Source: Symsagittifera roscoffensis (lineage: Eukaryota; Xenacoelomorpha; Acoela; Convolutidae). Taken from it: a stretch of 64,000 nt of DNA. Under the pieces are notes generated by a model. That model ran no database searches. It worked only from the letters and a program-made list of their open reading frames with translations, and was not told the DNA's origin. This document shows, one piece after another, positions 53,719 through 63,701 of this stretch; the stretch's first letter is position 1, and every line of letters begins with the position of its first letter. Where the stretch lies: contig NC_087070.1 in assembly GCF_963678635.1 (NCBI RefSeq), positions 35,407,109-35,471,108 of the forward strand, given 5' to 3'. The position numbers were made by a program, and so were the translations under genes.

Positions 53719-55821
53719 ATGAAGATATCGTTCCTCAGCACATTACCAGAAGAAGAATGGGAAAGATATCAAATGGAGTTGGAAGGCAAGACAGGAGCAA
53801 TCTGGAGCCGAGTAAACTTCATGGAGAAATCTTGGGACGTGATAAGGCGATATGGGACGCAGTCCATAATGAAGGTGGGATTGAACCAACCCATCATGCG
53901 TGAGGTCCTGAAAAAAATAGTGAGCTCCATGGAGTCGGATGTTCTGACCGAGTCAGTAACAGAAGACAGTGCCGATGATCAGCATGTTGCAAAGAAATTA
54001 CCTGTCAGACGAGCCAGGAAAGGGCTGAAGCGACTAAAAGGGAAGACAGGAAGTCGAGCCATGAACCCGAGAGTGGTGAAGTCAAGAGCCAACGCAGTGG
54101 TGACCTCTTTAACGAGCGCAGGTCGTTCAGGCGAGAGCGGGCAGGGAGATAGTACAACACTGACAGGGGGAGAAAAAGAGAATCTGATACCCCCTATGCT
54201 CTTGGCAGGTCTGACCGTAACCGCCACTAGATCGAAGAAGACGGCGCGAACCCTGGCAGACACTAAGTTAGAAATGGAAGTCATCAGTCAATGTGGATCT
54301 GGAGGACTTGAAGATTATAGGCCCTCGCGGATCAACATGGCCAAGTTGAAACTGGAAGGAAAACTCGACGTGGTCGAGTACAGTCGAATAACTGTGCCGG
54401 AATCGGTCCACATGGGAGATCCGGCAGGGGGTTATGTGGAGATGTTGAAAGCGAGGAACTCCGCGAGAGGGCACCTGATGGCTTGGAGTGAAAAGCGGGC
54501 CATGCAAGAAAATCTGAAAGGGCTTACGGAGAACTCTAACTTCAATCGAAGAGAGTATGGCACAGTAATGTCATCAGAAGCGAACGAAATTGGATTGGAA
54601 AAACTGCTAGAAATTTCTTGGAGGGCGGCCCTCCAGAAATACTTCGATGAGACGATGAATGCACCTGCTACTGTGGCAGCATACCTGGCTCATCCTTGCG
54701 TGAGAACTGATCTGCAAGTACGACTGGCTTGGTGCTTGATGGGCATCAAAAAGGCGGAGTATGAAGCCAGTAATGACTCGAAATCACGAGAACAGGAGCT
54801 AGAGTTAATGGAAGCTCTACGAGCATTGATTTCGAGAGACGATTCAGTGATAGCATGGGCTAAGCGTAAGGATGCCCTTTGCTTTGTCAGGTTCGTGGTG
54901 GATCGCATCCCCACTCCTGTGTTGGGAGAATGTATAAAGATCATTCGGCAAAAGGGAGTTGATTGCGAAAGGAACTTCCTTAGGGCACTCCTAGAGCTAT
55001 ATCAGGACATGTCATTGACCGTGCCAAGCAAGGAGTCGAATGATATGGAAAGCTATCGCAAGTTGGAAGAGGTGAGAAGATACTCCAACAAAGAATTGAG
55101 AGTGAGCAGAGACTTGATTGAAGCGGCCAGAGGACAAAAGGAGTTTGCAACACCAGGGAAACTGAAGTCGTTCCAATACGTGTCTGGCATACCGGGGATG
55201 GCGTATAATCCCTTCGTGAACGAAGAAGCCAGGGAAGCATACTTCGACTACGAACAAGTCACAGTGCTCAACTTCTGGGTTGAACGGATTAAGGAAATTG
55301 GAATGTTGATGGTGGAACAACCCAAGCTTGGAATTATTTTGGAAGAACGAGTAGTCGAGCCCTCGATTCCCGAGCTAAAAGGGCAAGTGAGTTTTGATTG
55401 TGGTTCTTGGGACGGTCCCTTGAAAACCAGTCTAGTAGTGATGTGGGAACTCATGAAACCTTCCTGGTGTCCCCATCCTAACGCAGGCTTAATCTGGGAC
55501 ATGACCGCGGATGTCATGTTAGAACGGGATGATGATGCGAGTTTACATGATCTGGCCATGATACATCACCTGCTGGCCATGAGATTGACGAAGAAGAAGA
55601 GCAACCCGTCCACGGAGCTGTCCGAGGAAGGTACATCGAGTAATTGGTTGAAGCAAGGCACATGCTTGGCTCAACACAGTGGGATGGAAGGACATGTTTG
55701 TAACCTGGGACACTGCCTGATTACGCTAAGCGAGCAGCATCGACAACTGGCACGATTGTACGGAAGATTGAGCATGTCAGATAAGAGTGCCTTGGAGTTG
55801 GTCGCAGACTGCATGGGGTGA
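53719..55821 (+). CDS. Unrecognised 700-residue frame of Element B
   Basis: ATG 53719; the frame is open upstream to about 53632 with plausible residues (ECRSRDPQKLLYESPRRRK), so it may once have been fused to the preceding frame. It contains a basic patch (KKLPVRRARKGLKRLKGK), a helical middle, and near the C-terminus CLAQHSGMEGHVCNLGHC, where closely spaced C and H could bind zinc. No family is recognised. It ends at TGA 55819-55821, overlapping the start of the next open frame. Base composition and codon use match gag and pol of Element B. Confidence 0.6.
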   Translation: MKISFLSTLPEEEWERYQMELEGKTGAIWSRVNFMEKSWDVIRRYGTQSIMKVGLNQPIMREVLKKIVSSMESDVLTESVTEDSADDQHVAKKLPVRRARKGLKRLKGKTGSRAMNPRVVKSRANAVVTSLTSAGRSGESGQGDSTTLTGGEKENLIPPMLLAGLTVTATRSKKTARTLADTKLEMEVISQCGSGGLEDYRPSRINMAKLKLEGKLDVVEYSRITVPESVHMGDPAGGYVEMLKARNSARGHLMAWSEKRAMQENLKGLTENSNFNRREYGTVMSSEANEIGLEKLLEISWRAALQKYFDETMNAPATVAAYLAHPCVRTDLQVRLAWCLMGIKKAEYEASNDSKSREQELELMEALRALISRDDSVIAWAKRKDALCFVRFVVDRIPTPVLGECIKIIRQKGVDCERNFLRALLELYQDMSLTVPSKESNDMESYRKLEEVRRYSNKELRVSRDLIEAARGQKEFATPGKLKSFQYVSGIPGMAYNPFVNEEAREAYFDYEQVTVLNFWVERIKEIGMLMVEQPKLGIILEERVVEPSIPELKGQVSFDCGSWDGPLKTSLVVMWELMKPSWCPHPNAGLIWDMTADVMLERDDDASLHDLAMIHHLLAMRLTKKKSNPSTELSEEGTSSNWLKQGTCLAQHSGMEGHVCNLGHCLITLSEQHRQLARLYGRLSMSDKSALELVADCMG

Positions 55822-56270
55822 CGGACGTAAACCTGATCACAGCCTTGGGATTTTGCAGCATGACGAGTTCGATAGAATCGCTCGAGCGCTTGGAGCGTGC
55901 CCATGAGCTAGTGACGTCTCTCAGCGTGGAAATATTCCCTGGAGCATTACAGACAGAGCAAAAGATTGGAGGCTGGCGAGAAGCCCTAGAGAATGAAATG
56001 AATCTGAAGGATAGTGAAGCCTATCACAGACCTACTGGTTCAAAATATATGGTGGGTTCAAGCTCAGCGCCGTATTGTAATAGCAAGTATCCTACGCACA
56101 TGGTGGTGATGGATGCGAGGACGCAACAAGTGTTGGTTGACCAACTTTTCTCTGTGCCAAAGTGTGTGAGGTTGGCCAGAATGTCAGAGAGGTCATATGA
56201 CTTGTTGGCAAAGATCTTTCGGGCAGTCCCCGAAGAGATCCGAAGGCGAGTTGCAAGACGTTGTGGGTGA
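55818..56270 (+). pseudogene. Continuation frame, part 1
   Basis: Open from about 55818 (a GTG overlapping the previous stop) to TGA 56268-56270; the first ATG is 55860. Residues such as LERLERAHELVTSLSVEIFPG and YPTHMVVMDARTQQVLVDQLF look like ordered protein. A different frame takes over near 56240 without loss of character, so this and the following frame were probably one gene, broken by an indel around 56220-56265. Function unknown. Confidence 0.5.
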
Positions 56271-56901
56271 AGAGTTCATGAGACTGAACGAAGGCAACGT
56301 GAGTGAGTTCCAGAAACAGAAAGCGAGTGGAGCGTTACCTACTGAATTCCCCACCATAGAAGAGAAAGACGATTTACATAGAATCCTGATGGAAGTGGAA
56401 CCGTTGCTGGGAGCCTCAGGGTATCGGACCCGAAGGAACATAGTGAGAACCCATGGGGAGTATACTTGCCACTGCTTGGCGCAGACGTTGTGGTACCCTA
56501 AACGCGGGAATCTGATCCTAGTCTGGGACGTGGAGGAGTTGTACTCCACGGGGTTGCCCGATCAGAATCAACAAGTGTCAATCGTGGTGGTTAGCGCCAT
56601 GCTAGCAGTGAGATGGTTGGAGGCTAATGCAGACACAAGTGAGCAGGAGACGGCCGTGCCGACTCCTGAACAGCTGAGCAACGTGAAAATGAGTAGTGAA
56701 TTGGATCTTTTCAGAACCACCTGCAAGGTTCTGAGAATACCTAAAGCCATCGAAAGAATATGGTCAAGGCAAAGATTGATGCCTTGGTTCCGTGCAGTGA
56801 TGACATCTTGGATGTATGAACGTGCGAAGCGTCACATGTCAAGGAACACGGAAGCCTATCAATCTTTCCAGCTAGACATAGGAACAGGAGCCTATAAGTG
56901 A
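56197..56901 (+). pseudogene. Continuation frame, part 2
   Basis: True coding in this frame probably begins after about 56240 (ELQDVVGEEFMRLNEGN). It contains GEYTCHCLAQTLWYPKRGNLILVWDVEELYSTG, an ordered stretch with C and W, and a helical region (AMLAVRWLEANA). It ends at TGA 56899-56901, but the same frame stays open for another 100 codons after the stop. No family is recognised. Confidence 0.5.
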
Positions 56902-57207
56902 GCTTTCCTGACGCATAGAAACGCGGTCACCACGGCGGTGAAGCGAGTAGCTGGAGCGCCTTGTGTTACTGAAGATGAGAAGAAAGAGGTCTTAAGAGCT
57001 GACCTAGAACGAAACGTGAGCCTATGTCTTCACAACAGCTTTTGCAGGAACCGGGAGCAGAAGGTGAATGTGGACTTGCTACCTTGTTGCAAACCGAGGC
57101 TGTTGGAACAGGAGGGTTGGGGCACGGCCCGCAACTCTCTGGACATGTTAGAGAAAGTTCTGGAAGACAGTGACGCTGAACATCAGGATGGAGAAATGAT
57201 GGAATGA
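56902..57207 (+). pseudogene. Last frame of Element B
   Basis: In frame with the previous part after its TGA. Residues TTAVKRVAGAPCVTEDEKKEV and CLHNSFCRNREQKVNVDLLPCC include five cysteines. It ends at TGA 57205-57207, directly before a purine tract. The first ATG is late, so it was probably the C-terminus of the preceding gene. Confidence 0.45.
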
Positions 57208-57241
57208 AGATGACCGAAGAAGAGAAGAGAAGGAGAAAAAA
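57208..57241 (+). other. Candidate polypurine tract
   Basis: A run made almost only of A and G, with AGAAGAGAAGAGAAGGAG followed by AAAAAAAC, immediately after the last frame of Element B. Its position fits a plus-strand priming site, with a 3' LTR expected to start near 57242-57250. Confidence 0.5.
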
Positions 57242-57718
57242 ACTTAATTGTCTTTGTGTGTAAAAACTTGAACAAATCAACCAAGTTTTGATTATTGAAC
57301 TTGTTAAACTTTTTGTTTTGATTTAGTTTGGTCAGACCAAACTTTGAAAATGTTGCAATTGTTAAAATTGTTGAAATTGTTGATTTTAGTTACTACTATC
57401 TATGTATGTACTATAAGGAACATAGGTGAGTATATTTACCTATTTATTCACGACTGAAGTTTTTAACCTGTGTAAGACACAAATTCACTGTGTGGCGACA
57501 TGGTAAGTTTGAGTAAACTCGCTCGAGAAGGGTGGGTAACTCAATAACTTTCCCAGCCACAGAGTTTCTTAGTTTTAATATGGAAAGGACCGCATAAATG
57601 ACTGATTATACTTGGTGAGTAATGTTAAGTTAATTTTAAACGGGTGCGTGGCCGTGCCACGTCCCACTTTTTAATCACAAAGAGCGAAAAGAAGTTTTAT
57701 GGCAAGACGACGTAAGTA
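57242..57718 (+). other. Possible truncated 3' LTR or 3' flank of Element B
   Basis: About 480 bases before the assembly gap. It holds a 17-base palindrome GTTTGGTC-A-GACCAAAC (57326-57342) and donor-like AGGTGAGTAT near 57424. I found no copy of this sequence left of gag, so LTR identity is not shown. Confidence 0.3.
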
Positions 57719-57918
57719 NNNNNNNNNNNNNNNNNNNNNNNNNNNNNNNNNNNNNNNNNNNNNNNNNNNNNNNNNNNNNNNNNNNNNNNNNNNNNNNNNN
57801 NNNNNNNNNNNNNNNNNNNNNNNNNNNNNNNNNNNNNNNNNNNNNNNNNNNNNNNNNNNNNNNNNNNNNNNNNNNNNNNNNNNNNNNNNNNNNNNNNNNN
57901 NNNNNNNNNNNNNNNNNN
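57719..57918. other. Assembly gap, 200 N
   Basis: Exactly 200 undetermined bases, probably a placeholder of fixed size and not a measured length. It abuts a TATG-type microsatellite. Confidence 0.99.
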
Positions 57919-58012
57919 GTATGTTTGTATGTATGTATATATGTATGTATGTATATTGTATGTATGTATGCATGTATGTATGTATATTTGTATTTATGTA
58001 TGTATGTATTCA
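57919..58012. repeat. GTAT/TATG microsatellite
   Basis: Imperfect array of GTAT units right of the gap. Its true length is unknown because the gap may have swallowed part of it. Confidence 0.95.
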
Positions 58013-58942
58013 AATCTTGCATGGTTTTTGGGCGTTTTTTTTTAGAAAAGACGCTCAAACCGCTCATTATGAAGCAAGATTTTGAGCGCAATCGCTTAAA
58101 AAAATCTTTCAAGCCGCTCAAATTTGCAACATAAAGGATCAATCCAGAAAATTAAACGCACTCCGAACAAGAGGTGCGTACTGTGTTCAGGTCGAAGGAC
58201 ATCACCACCCAAACGAAGTTAAAGGCGCTCTGAATTGTAACTCGGCCACAGAAGATGAGATCGAGAAGGAGGTGATCACAATATCCAGACTAGACTGCTA
58301 ACAAAGTAGTTACAACTAACTGGACCGAGGATGAGCCGTACGAAATAAATTATTTTCTTCTGATTTTAATCTTATATCCCTTTATTGGTCAGTTTAGAGT
58401 TAGAGGCGGAGACAAGCATCAAGAACGCTTTTCACCCAGAATTCAATTGGTATTCATTGAAAATAAATATGCACTTTTGCTTACACTTGTACATTTGTTA
58501 GTTGTACACTTGGGAAACAAAAAAAGTCAAAAATGAAGACCATAAAGAGCAAAATAAACTTTGCTACATGTTTTTGCTTGAAAAGTTTTTTATCCCTATA
58601 GTTTTTCTCCTAATCAGATTAAAACTAATTGCTTAATGCAGGTACAGTTTTTTTCAGCATCTGCGACACTTTAAGTTACTATGATTTAAATTTGAGATAT
58701 AACAGAGACTGCAGGTAAATCAGGGCGAAGCCATGAAAGTTTTGATTGTACTTTGAGGCCAATTGAATTAAAATAATTGAGAAAAAAAAACATTTTATTT
58801 TTCTTTTTTCATTTTATTCTTTTTTTCACGCTAATTTGAACTACAGAGGGATATTTTAAGCATCTGTTCTAAATTTAAAACTAAAAAGCTTACCTCATAT
58901 CAATTTGAAAGACTTAATCCGCAGCTTACTCCTATTCTAGGA

Positions 58943-58947
<5 letters not shown>
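58013..58947. other. Intergenic DNA
   Basis: The stretch 58140-58330 is less AT-rich than its surroundings but has no long frame. The rest is AT-rich with nothing recognised. Confidence 0.4.

Positions 58948-59009
<62 letters not shown>
58948..59009. repeat. (AT)n microsatellite with inverted caps
   Basis: About 30 AT units bounded by AACGGC on the left and GCCGTT on the right, which are reverse complements, so the whole block can form a single long hairpin or cruciform. Confidence 0.95.
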
Positions 59010-59011
<2 letters not shown>

Positions 59012-59581
59012 CCGTTAAGTATTCCAAGTTGGCCAAACTAGTTATTTTGGAACCATCTTTACTTTACATCGATCATAAGTGAAATTTTTTCGCAATTGAT
59101 CTTCGAATAACAATATCTTTCAGGTGGTAAAAAATCTCCATCAAAATTGCCAACTTAAAAAACGATAAAAGATTGAATAAAAAAACGTCCTAATCATAAT
59201 TATTTTGTTTTCTTCGAAAGTCGGAACGAAAAAGTTGTCAGCCTTGAAGGAAAAATTTTGCGAACCTATAAAAACTAATATACGAACCTCTAAAACATAT
59301 TCTGTATTTTTTTTTCTAAATCAATGTTCAAGAAACATTTATGAACCATAAAATAAACATACAAAAATTTGTAAAAAAAAATTGTAATTTTCCCACCAAT
59401 GAATTTCAGATGAACTCTCCTACTAGTCTAATAAGAACTTCCGCGATAGGGAAATTTTTTATTCGATGTCGACCCGTATACTTCAGTTCACATTTTCTTC
59501 CTTAATCGTGCCTTAGTTAGCAAACTGTTTAAACTCATAATGACAAATTGAAATTTTGCACACTGAACGATAAAAATTTAG
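59010..59581. other. AT-rich intergenic DNA
   Basis: No gene or repeat recognised; A and T runs dominate. Confidence 0.5.
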
Positions 59582-60081
59582 TTGTTCCGACTTTCGATAC
59601 TAAAGTAACCCAATATTTATGCTCAGGGTGGGATTTTAACTAGCCATTTTTATCGGAATTTTTTTTATCATTAAAAGGTATTGTTCTCTTGAGCTTAATT
59701 TTGAAAAATTATTTCACCTGTGATCATTTTTTGTAGAGTTATGGGGGTTTAAAGATTGCGATTTTGGCCAACTTGGGAAAATTAACGCGCGATAGACTTC
59801 GAGCTACTAACACATACGCGGAGATTTAATCCGCCTTAGAAATCGTTCCAAATTGGTTGAAAGAAGCTTATTTGCCATAATTGATTTATTATAAGAGGCG
59901 AAATTTATCTTTTTATACTTTAGATCGCGTGTGGGGGAATGATTTTCATAAAGAAAAATCAAATTTTAGAAAAAAATTCATTTTGTTTCATTTCATTTAG
60001 TTTTTTAATGTTATTACTGCTCCATAAACCTTAAAAGGCAGTTGGAACATTCAGGGTTTTGCCCTGATACGAGCAGTCTTG
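59582..60081 (+). mobile_element. Helentron/DINE-1-like non-autonomous element, copy 1
   Basis: About 500 bp. It starts TTGTTCCGACTTTCGAT. The 3' part has AGTTGGAAC (an imperfect inverted copy of the start), the imperfect hairpin CAGGG-TTTT-GCCCTG, and ends TACGAGCAGTCTTG. Short inverted repeats that are asymmetric in position plus a terminal hairpin are the marks of Helentron-associated elements. It is followed with no gap by copy 2. No coding capacity. Confidence 0.65.
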
Positions 60082-60605
60082 TTGTTCCGACTTTCGATGC
60101 GAAAGTAACGGAATACTTGTGCTCGGGGTGGGTTTTTTTTCTTCAGACAAATTTCGACTTTTTAACTAGCCATTTTTGACGGAACTTTTTTTGTATCATT
60201 CAAAAAGTATTGTTGTCCTGAGCTTAAATTTGAAAAGATACTTCACCTGTAATCATTTTTTCGTAAAATTATGGGGGTTTAAAGATTGCCAATTTGGCCA
60301 AATTGGGAAAATTAACGCGCGATATATTTCGCGCTATTAACGCGTAAGCGGAGATTTAATCCGTCTTAGAAATTGTTCAAAATTGGTTGGAAGAAGCTTA
60401 TTTGCCATAATTGATTTGTTACAAGGAGCAAAATTTATCTTTTTGTACTTTATATGGCGTGTGGGTGGATGATTTTCGAAAAAAAAATTCAAATTTTAGA
60501 AAAAAATTTTTTCATTTTAATTTAATACATTTTCTTTTTACTGCTCCCTAAACACTAAAAGTCAGTCGGAACAATCAGGGTTTCGCCCTGATACGAGCAG
60601 TCTTG
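60082..60605 (+). mobile_element. Helentron/DINE-1-like non-autonomous element, copy 2
   Basis: About 524 bp, head-to-tail with copy 1. Start TTGTTCCGACTTTCGATGCG, internal AACGCGCGATAT and AACGCGTAAGCGG blocks, 3' inverted copy AGTCGGAAC, hairpin CAGGGTTTCGCCCTG and end CGAGCAGTCTTG. Head-to-tail arrays are common for this class. Confidence 0.7.
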
Positions 60606-61435
60606 TTTACTTTTGCTTCCTAGCTTGAACTTATGTTCTCTGTACACTATTTCGATCCAATTGCTATATATAGAGAAAACAATTTTTAGTTTCCGATGTG
60701 CAGTTACTCATCCTCGTTGCCCGAAGAAAACATTTCTTAAACTCTTCGATTTTTTTGTTATGATTCAGATTCGATTAATTTGCTTCATTGTAATTGGGGA
60801 TGAAATGTCTTTTACGTTTGATTACATAGAAATTTTGTAATAGTTTTTGCTCGCTAATTGGTCCCTACTAATCGATATTGACCTTTGAAAGAAGGAAGCT
60901 AAGTTGCAAAGAAAACGTCCTCAAAAGTTGATGTCTTTGTATTTACTTCGACCAATGATAGGACGAAGTCTGCAGTCTGAGGTTGATAAAACACACTTTT
61001 TTTCAACTCATTTGATTCAATCGACACAGCAGCTACAGCATTCAAGTTTTAAAAAAAAATCTTTTTAGCAATTTTTCATTTTGGAATTTCGCAACTCGAG
61101 TAAGTATACAAACTTCAATTTTTTTCGAAATTTTTTTTTTAAATAAAGCTCATGCCTAATCGAATTTATTTAAAAATCTTGTCTCATAATCTGCTGTAGT
61201 ACACGACTTTAAACGAACAATTTTTAATTACAAATGTCAAAATAAGATCAAAGATAACTATTGAGAAAAAGTTTTGCTGTGTTCGAAAATGAAGAAACAC
61301 TCCTTACAAATTCGAGTAAACCTACTTTGGCACGGCGCTGACTCGCAGCAACCCAGAAAAAAGCAAATCACTGAATGTTTCACCAGAAAGTTGAAGTAAT
61401 GTGAAAGATCCTAAATAAGTATATTGTAAAGTATA
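60606..61435. other. Intergenic DNA between mobile elements
   Basis: A 75-codon plus-strand frame (60613-60840) shows no domain; nothing is supported. Confidence 0.4.
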
Positions 61436-61945
61436 CAAGACTGCTCGTATCAGGGCGAAGCCCTGAATGTTCCGACTGCCTTTTAAGGTTTATGGAGCAG
61501 CAGTAATAAGATAAAAAAATTGAATGAAATAAAATAAAATGAATTTTTTTTTCTAAAATTTGAAATTTTAAAGTACAAAAAGATAGATTTCGTTCCTTGT
61601 AACAAATCAATTATGGCAAATAAGCTTCGTTCAACCAATTTGGAACGATTTCTACGACGGATTAAATCTCCGCTTACGCGTTAAAAGCGCGAATTATATC
61701 GCGCGTTAATTGTCCCAAATTGGTCAAAATGGTCAAAATGGCAATCTTTAAACCCTCATAACTTTACGAAAAATGATCACAGGTGAATATATTTTCAAAT
61801 TTAAGCTCAAGACAACAATACCTTTTGAATGATTTAAAAAATTCCGTCCAAATTTGCTAGTCAAAAAGTCGAAATTTGTCTGAAGAAAAAAAAACCCACC
61901 CCGAGCACAAATATTCCGTTACTTTCGTATCGAAAGTCGGAACAA
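61436..61945 (-). mobile_element. Helentron/DINE-1-like non-autonomous element, copy 3 (inverted)
   Basis: About 510 bp on the minus strand. On its own strand it ends with a perfect hairpin CAGGGCTTCGCCCTG followed by ATACGAGCAGTCTTG, and starts TTGTTCCGACTTTCGATACG. It matches copies 1 and 2 along its length with scattered differences. Confidence 0.7.
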
Positions 61946-63660
61946 TAAGCTTTTAACGTCTCTGTTTTTATAACAGTTAAATTGATTGTTTTTGTATCGC
62001 TAGTCTTTTGAGATTCTCGAAGTAGTCTTGAAAATAGAATAAAAAATTCTAATTGATAGTACATTTGCAAAATGTATTTTTCCATTGAAATCACAGCTTG
62101 GTTGTGATTTATTAAATATTATTCCATCAATTTGTACAAATGAAATATTTTTATGCGTTAATATCAGGTTCGGATCCGAGATTTTTAGGACATGTTGATT
62201 TTCAGAAATGTATCGATAATTTTGTCGACAATTTGTTAGGCCGACAAGGTTGGCCTCCTATATCCCCCCAAAACAATTCTATGAAGACTTTGTTTTAACC
62301 TATTTCCACGCCACCCCTCGAAATCAGTTGTAGCGGTTCTACAGACGGTTTGAACATGTTTTTATTGTAAGCCGACCAAAAATGTAACTCACGTAAAAAG
62401 TACCACAAGGAGCTAATAAAGTGGTATTCACTCGCCGGAATCCACCCTTGGTTGGAACTTAGAAAAAAAATTACATCGCAAAATTATTACATCGCAAAAT
62501 AGATTCAAGTCTACCACCGCCTGACCTGTTTTGGCTGAAAAAAAAACGGTATCACGCAACAAAACAGCCTTGAATCGCAAAAAAATGAGATTTAACCAAA
62601 TAACCTTAGCAAAATAACAGTCTGGAATAAGAGGAAATAATGCAAATTGACCATCCTTAGGCAGGACTCATAGCCTGTCGTAGATCCTCTGCCGCAAATA
62701 GCAAAAACCTCAATGATTAATTTTTTAAGGATTGAATAATAATTTTTAATCATTAATTTTCTGGCCTAATACCTTGCCCGCTTTCTCTTATTCTCTCAGA
62801 AATATTAGACGTGTTCTCTGAAAATAAAAAAAATATAACTGCTGTGACTTTTTAAATATTCTTTATAAAAAATATCGTCATGCACAAAAAAATGAAGTGT
62901 TTTGATTTTGTCTTCAAAGTTTGAATAAAAGTTTTCATTTTGAAATTACAAGTTACAATTTTTTTTCTCAATTACGGCTTAGTTCGAGCTGCAATTAAAA
63001 TCAAATAAAAAAAATTGCTGATTGTTTTACTTTCAATTTGTATGGTAGGAAATTATCTTTGGTGAAAACAACTAAAGAGTCAAGTTGTTTTTTGAAGTTA
63101 CTAATGATGCCGAATAGCTTACACAACTCCTTTTCTTCGCGTTTGTAGTTCAAATTCTTATAATATCTGACATTAATAGGCAAAACTGAATTAATTTGCA
63201 ATCGGGCTTTATTGATTGTTGAGAAGTCGAATCAGCAGTAAGTAAAATTTTCAGCAGAAAAAATCAAATCACTTGAAACGATATCAACAATTCATCAGAA
63301 AAACGTTTCGCCCAAAAAATTTCTGGAACCATAGGGCATATTTTTTGGACTTTGCGACCCTACAAAAAAGTTCGGCGACAAAAGCGCATTTGAACTCATG
63401 CTCAAAAAGCAAAAATCAATAGCTGGACTTTTAAATGTTTTAATTTTTCAAGGAGGTATTGAATTTGGCAACGTCTTCGACCTTGAATAAACCTATTTTC
63501 TGAGTTTTTGGGTTAAAAAAATAGTTGTGAATCAGGCTACAAAAATTTGAGTTTCAGAAACAAACAGAATGTAAATCCGTAACCCGACACTGACGCCTGC
63601 GATTTTAGTTTGACATTTAAACTGATTCAAAACTTTAACTTCTAGCCCCCATATTTATTT
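61946..63660. other. AT-rich intergenic or upstream DNA
   Basis: Contains a hairpin AGGCCGAC-AAG-GTTGGCCT near 62239 and a two-copy repeat ATTACATCGCAAAA near 62472. No gene recognised. CATATTTATTTAG near 63650 lies 50 bases before the peptide gene and could be a TATA region or a splice acceptor. Confidence 0.4.
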
Positions 63661-63701
63661 AGGTTGTTTCTCGTTGTCGACTAGCCAATTTGACAATCAA
63701 A

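Larger units (their letters stand above)
38434..57245 (+). mobile_element. Element B: giant Ty3/gypsy-type retroelement with macrodomain and SGNH frames
   Basis: Gag, protease-RT, RNase H, integrase, a C-terminal macrodomain-like segment, then extra frames with an SGNH-hydrolase-like domain, all on the plus strand. GC content is near half and clearly higher than in the flanks and Element A. A purine-only stretch near 57210-57240 could be the polypurine tract. I could not find a direct repeat joining 57.2-57.7 kb to sequence left of gag, so the LTRs, and even the unity of the two halves (38.4-47.9 and 48.3-57.2), are inferred from strand, composition and spacing. The copy is disabled by a frame break in pol, in-frame TGA codons and breaks downstream. 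Confidence 0.7.

Noticed and set aside
21047-57207. Alternative nuclear genetic code suggested by in-frame TAA (env) and TGA (Element B)
   Set aside because: Different stop codons are involved in the two elements, intact frames such as integrase and gag end on the same codons, and frame breaks occur in the same genes. Decay or local readthrough is simpler.
57242-57718. Defined 3' LTR of Element B
   Set aside because: I searched by eye for a direct repeat of this stretch between 34.9 and 38.4 kb and found none, so I report it only as a possible LTR.
59582-60605. Classical Helitron with CTRR end
   Set aside because: The 3' terminus is CTTG, not CTRR, and subterminal inverted repeats are present, which fits Helentron-type ends better.
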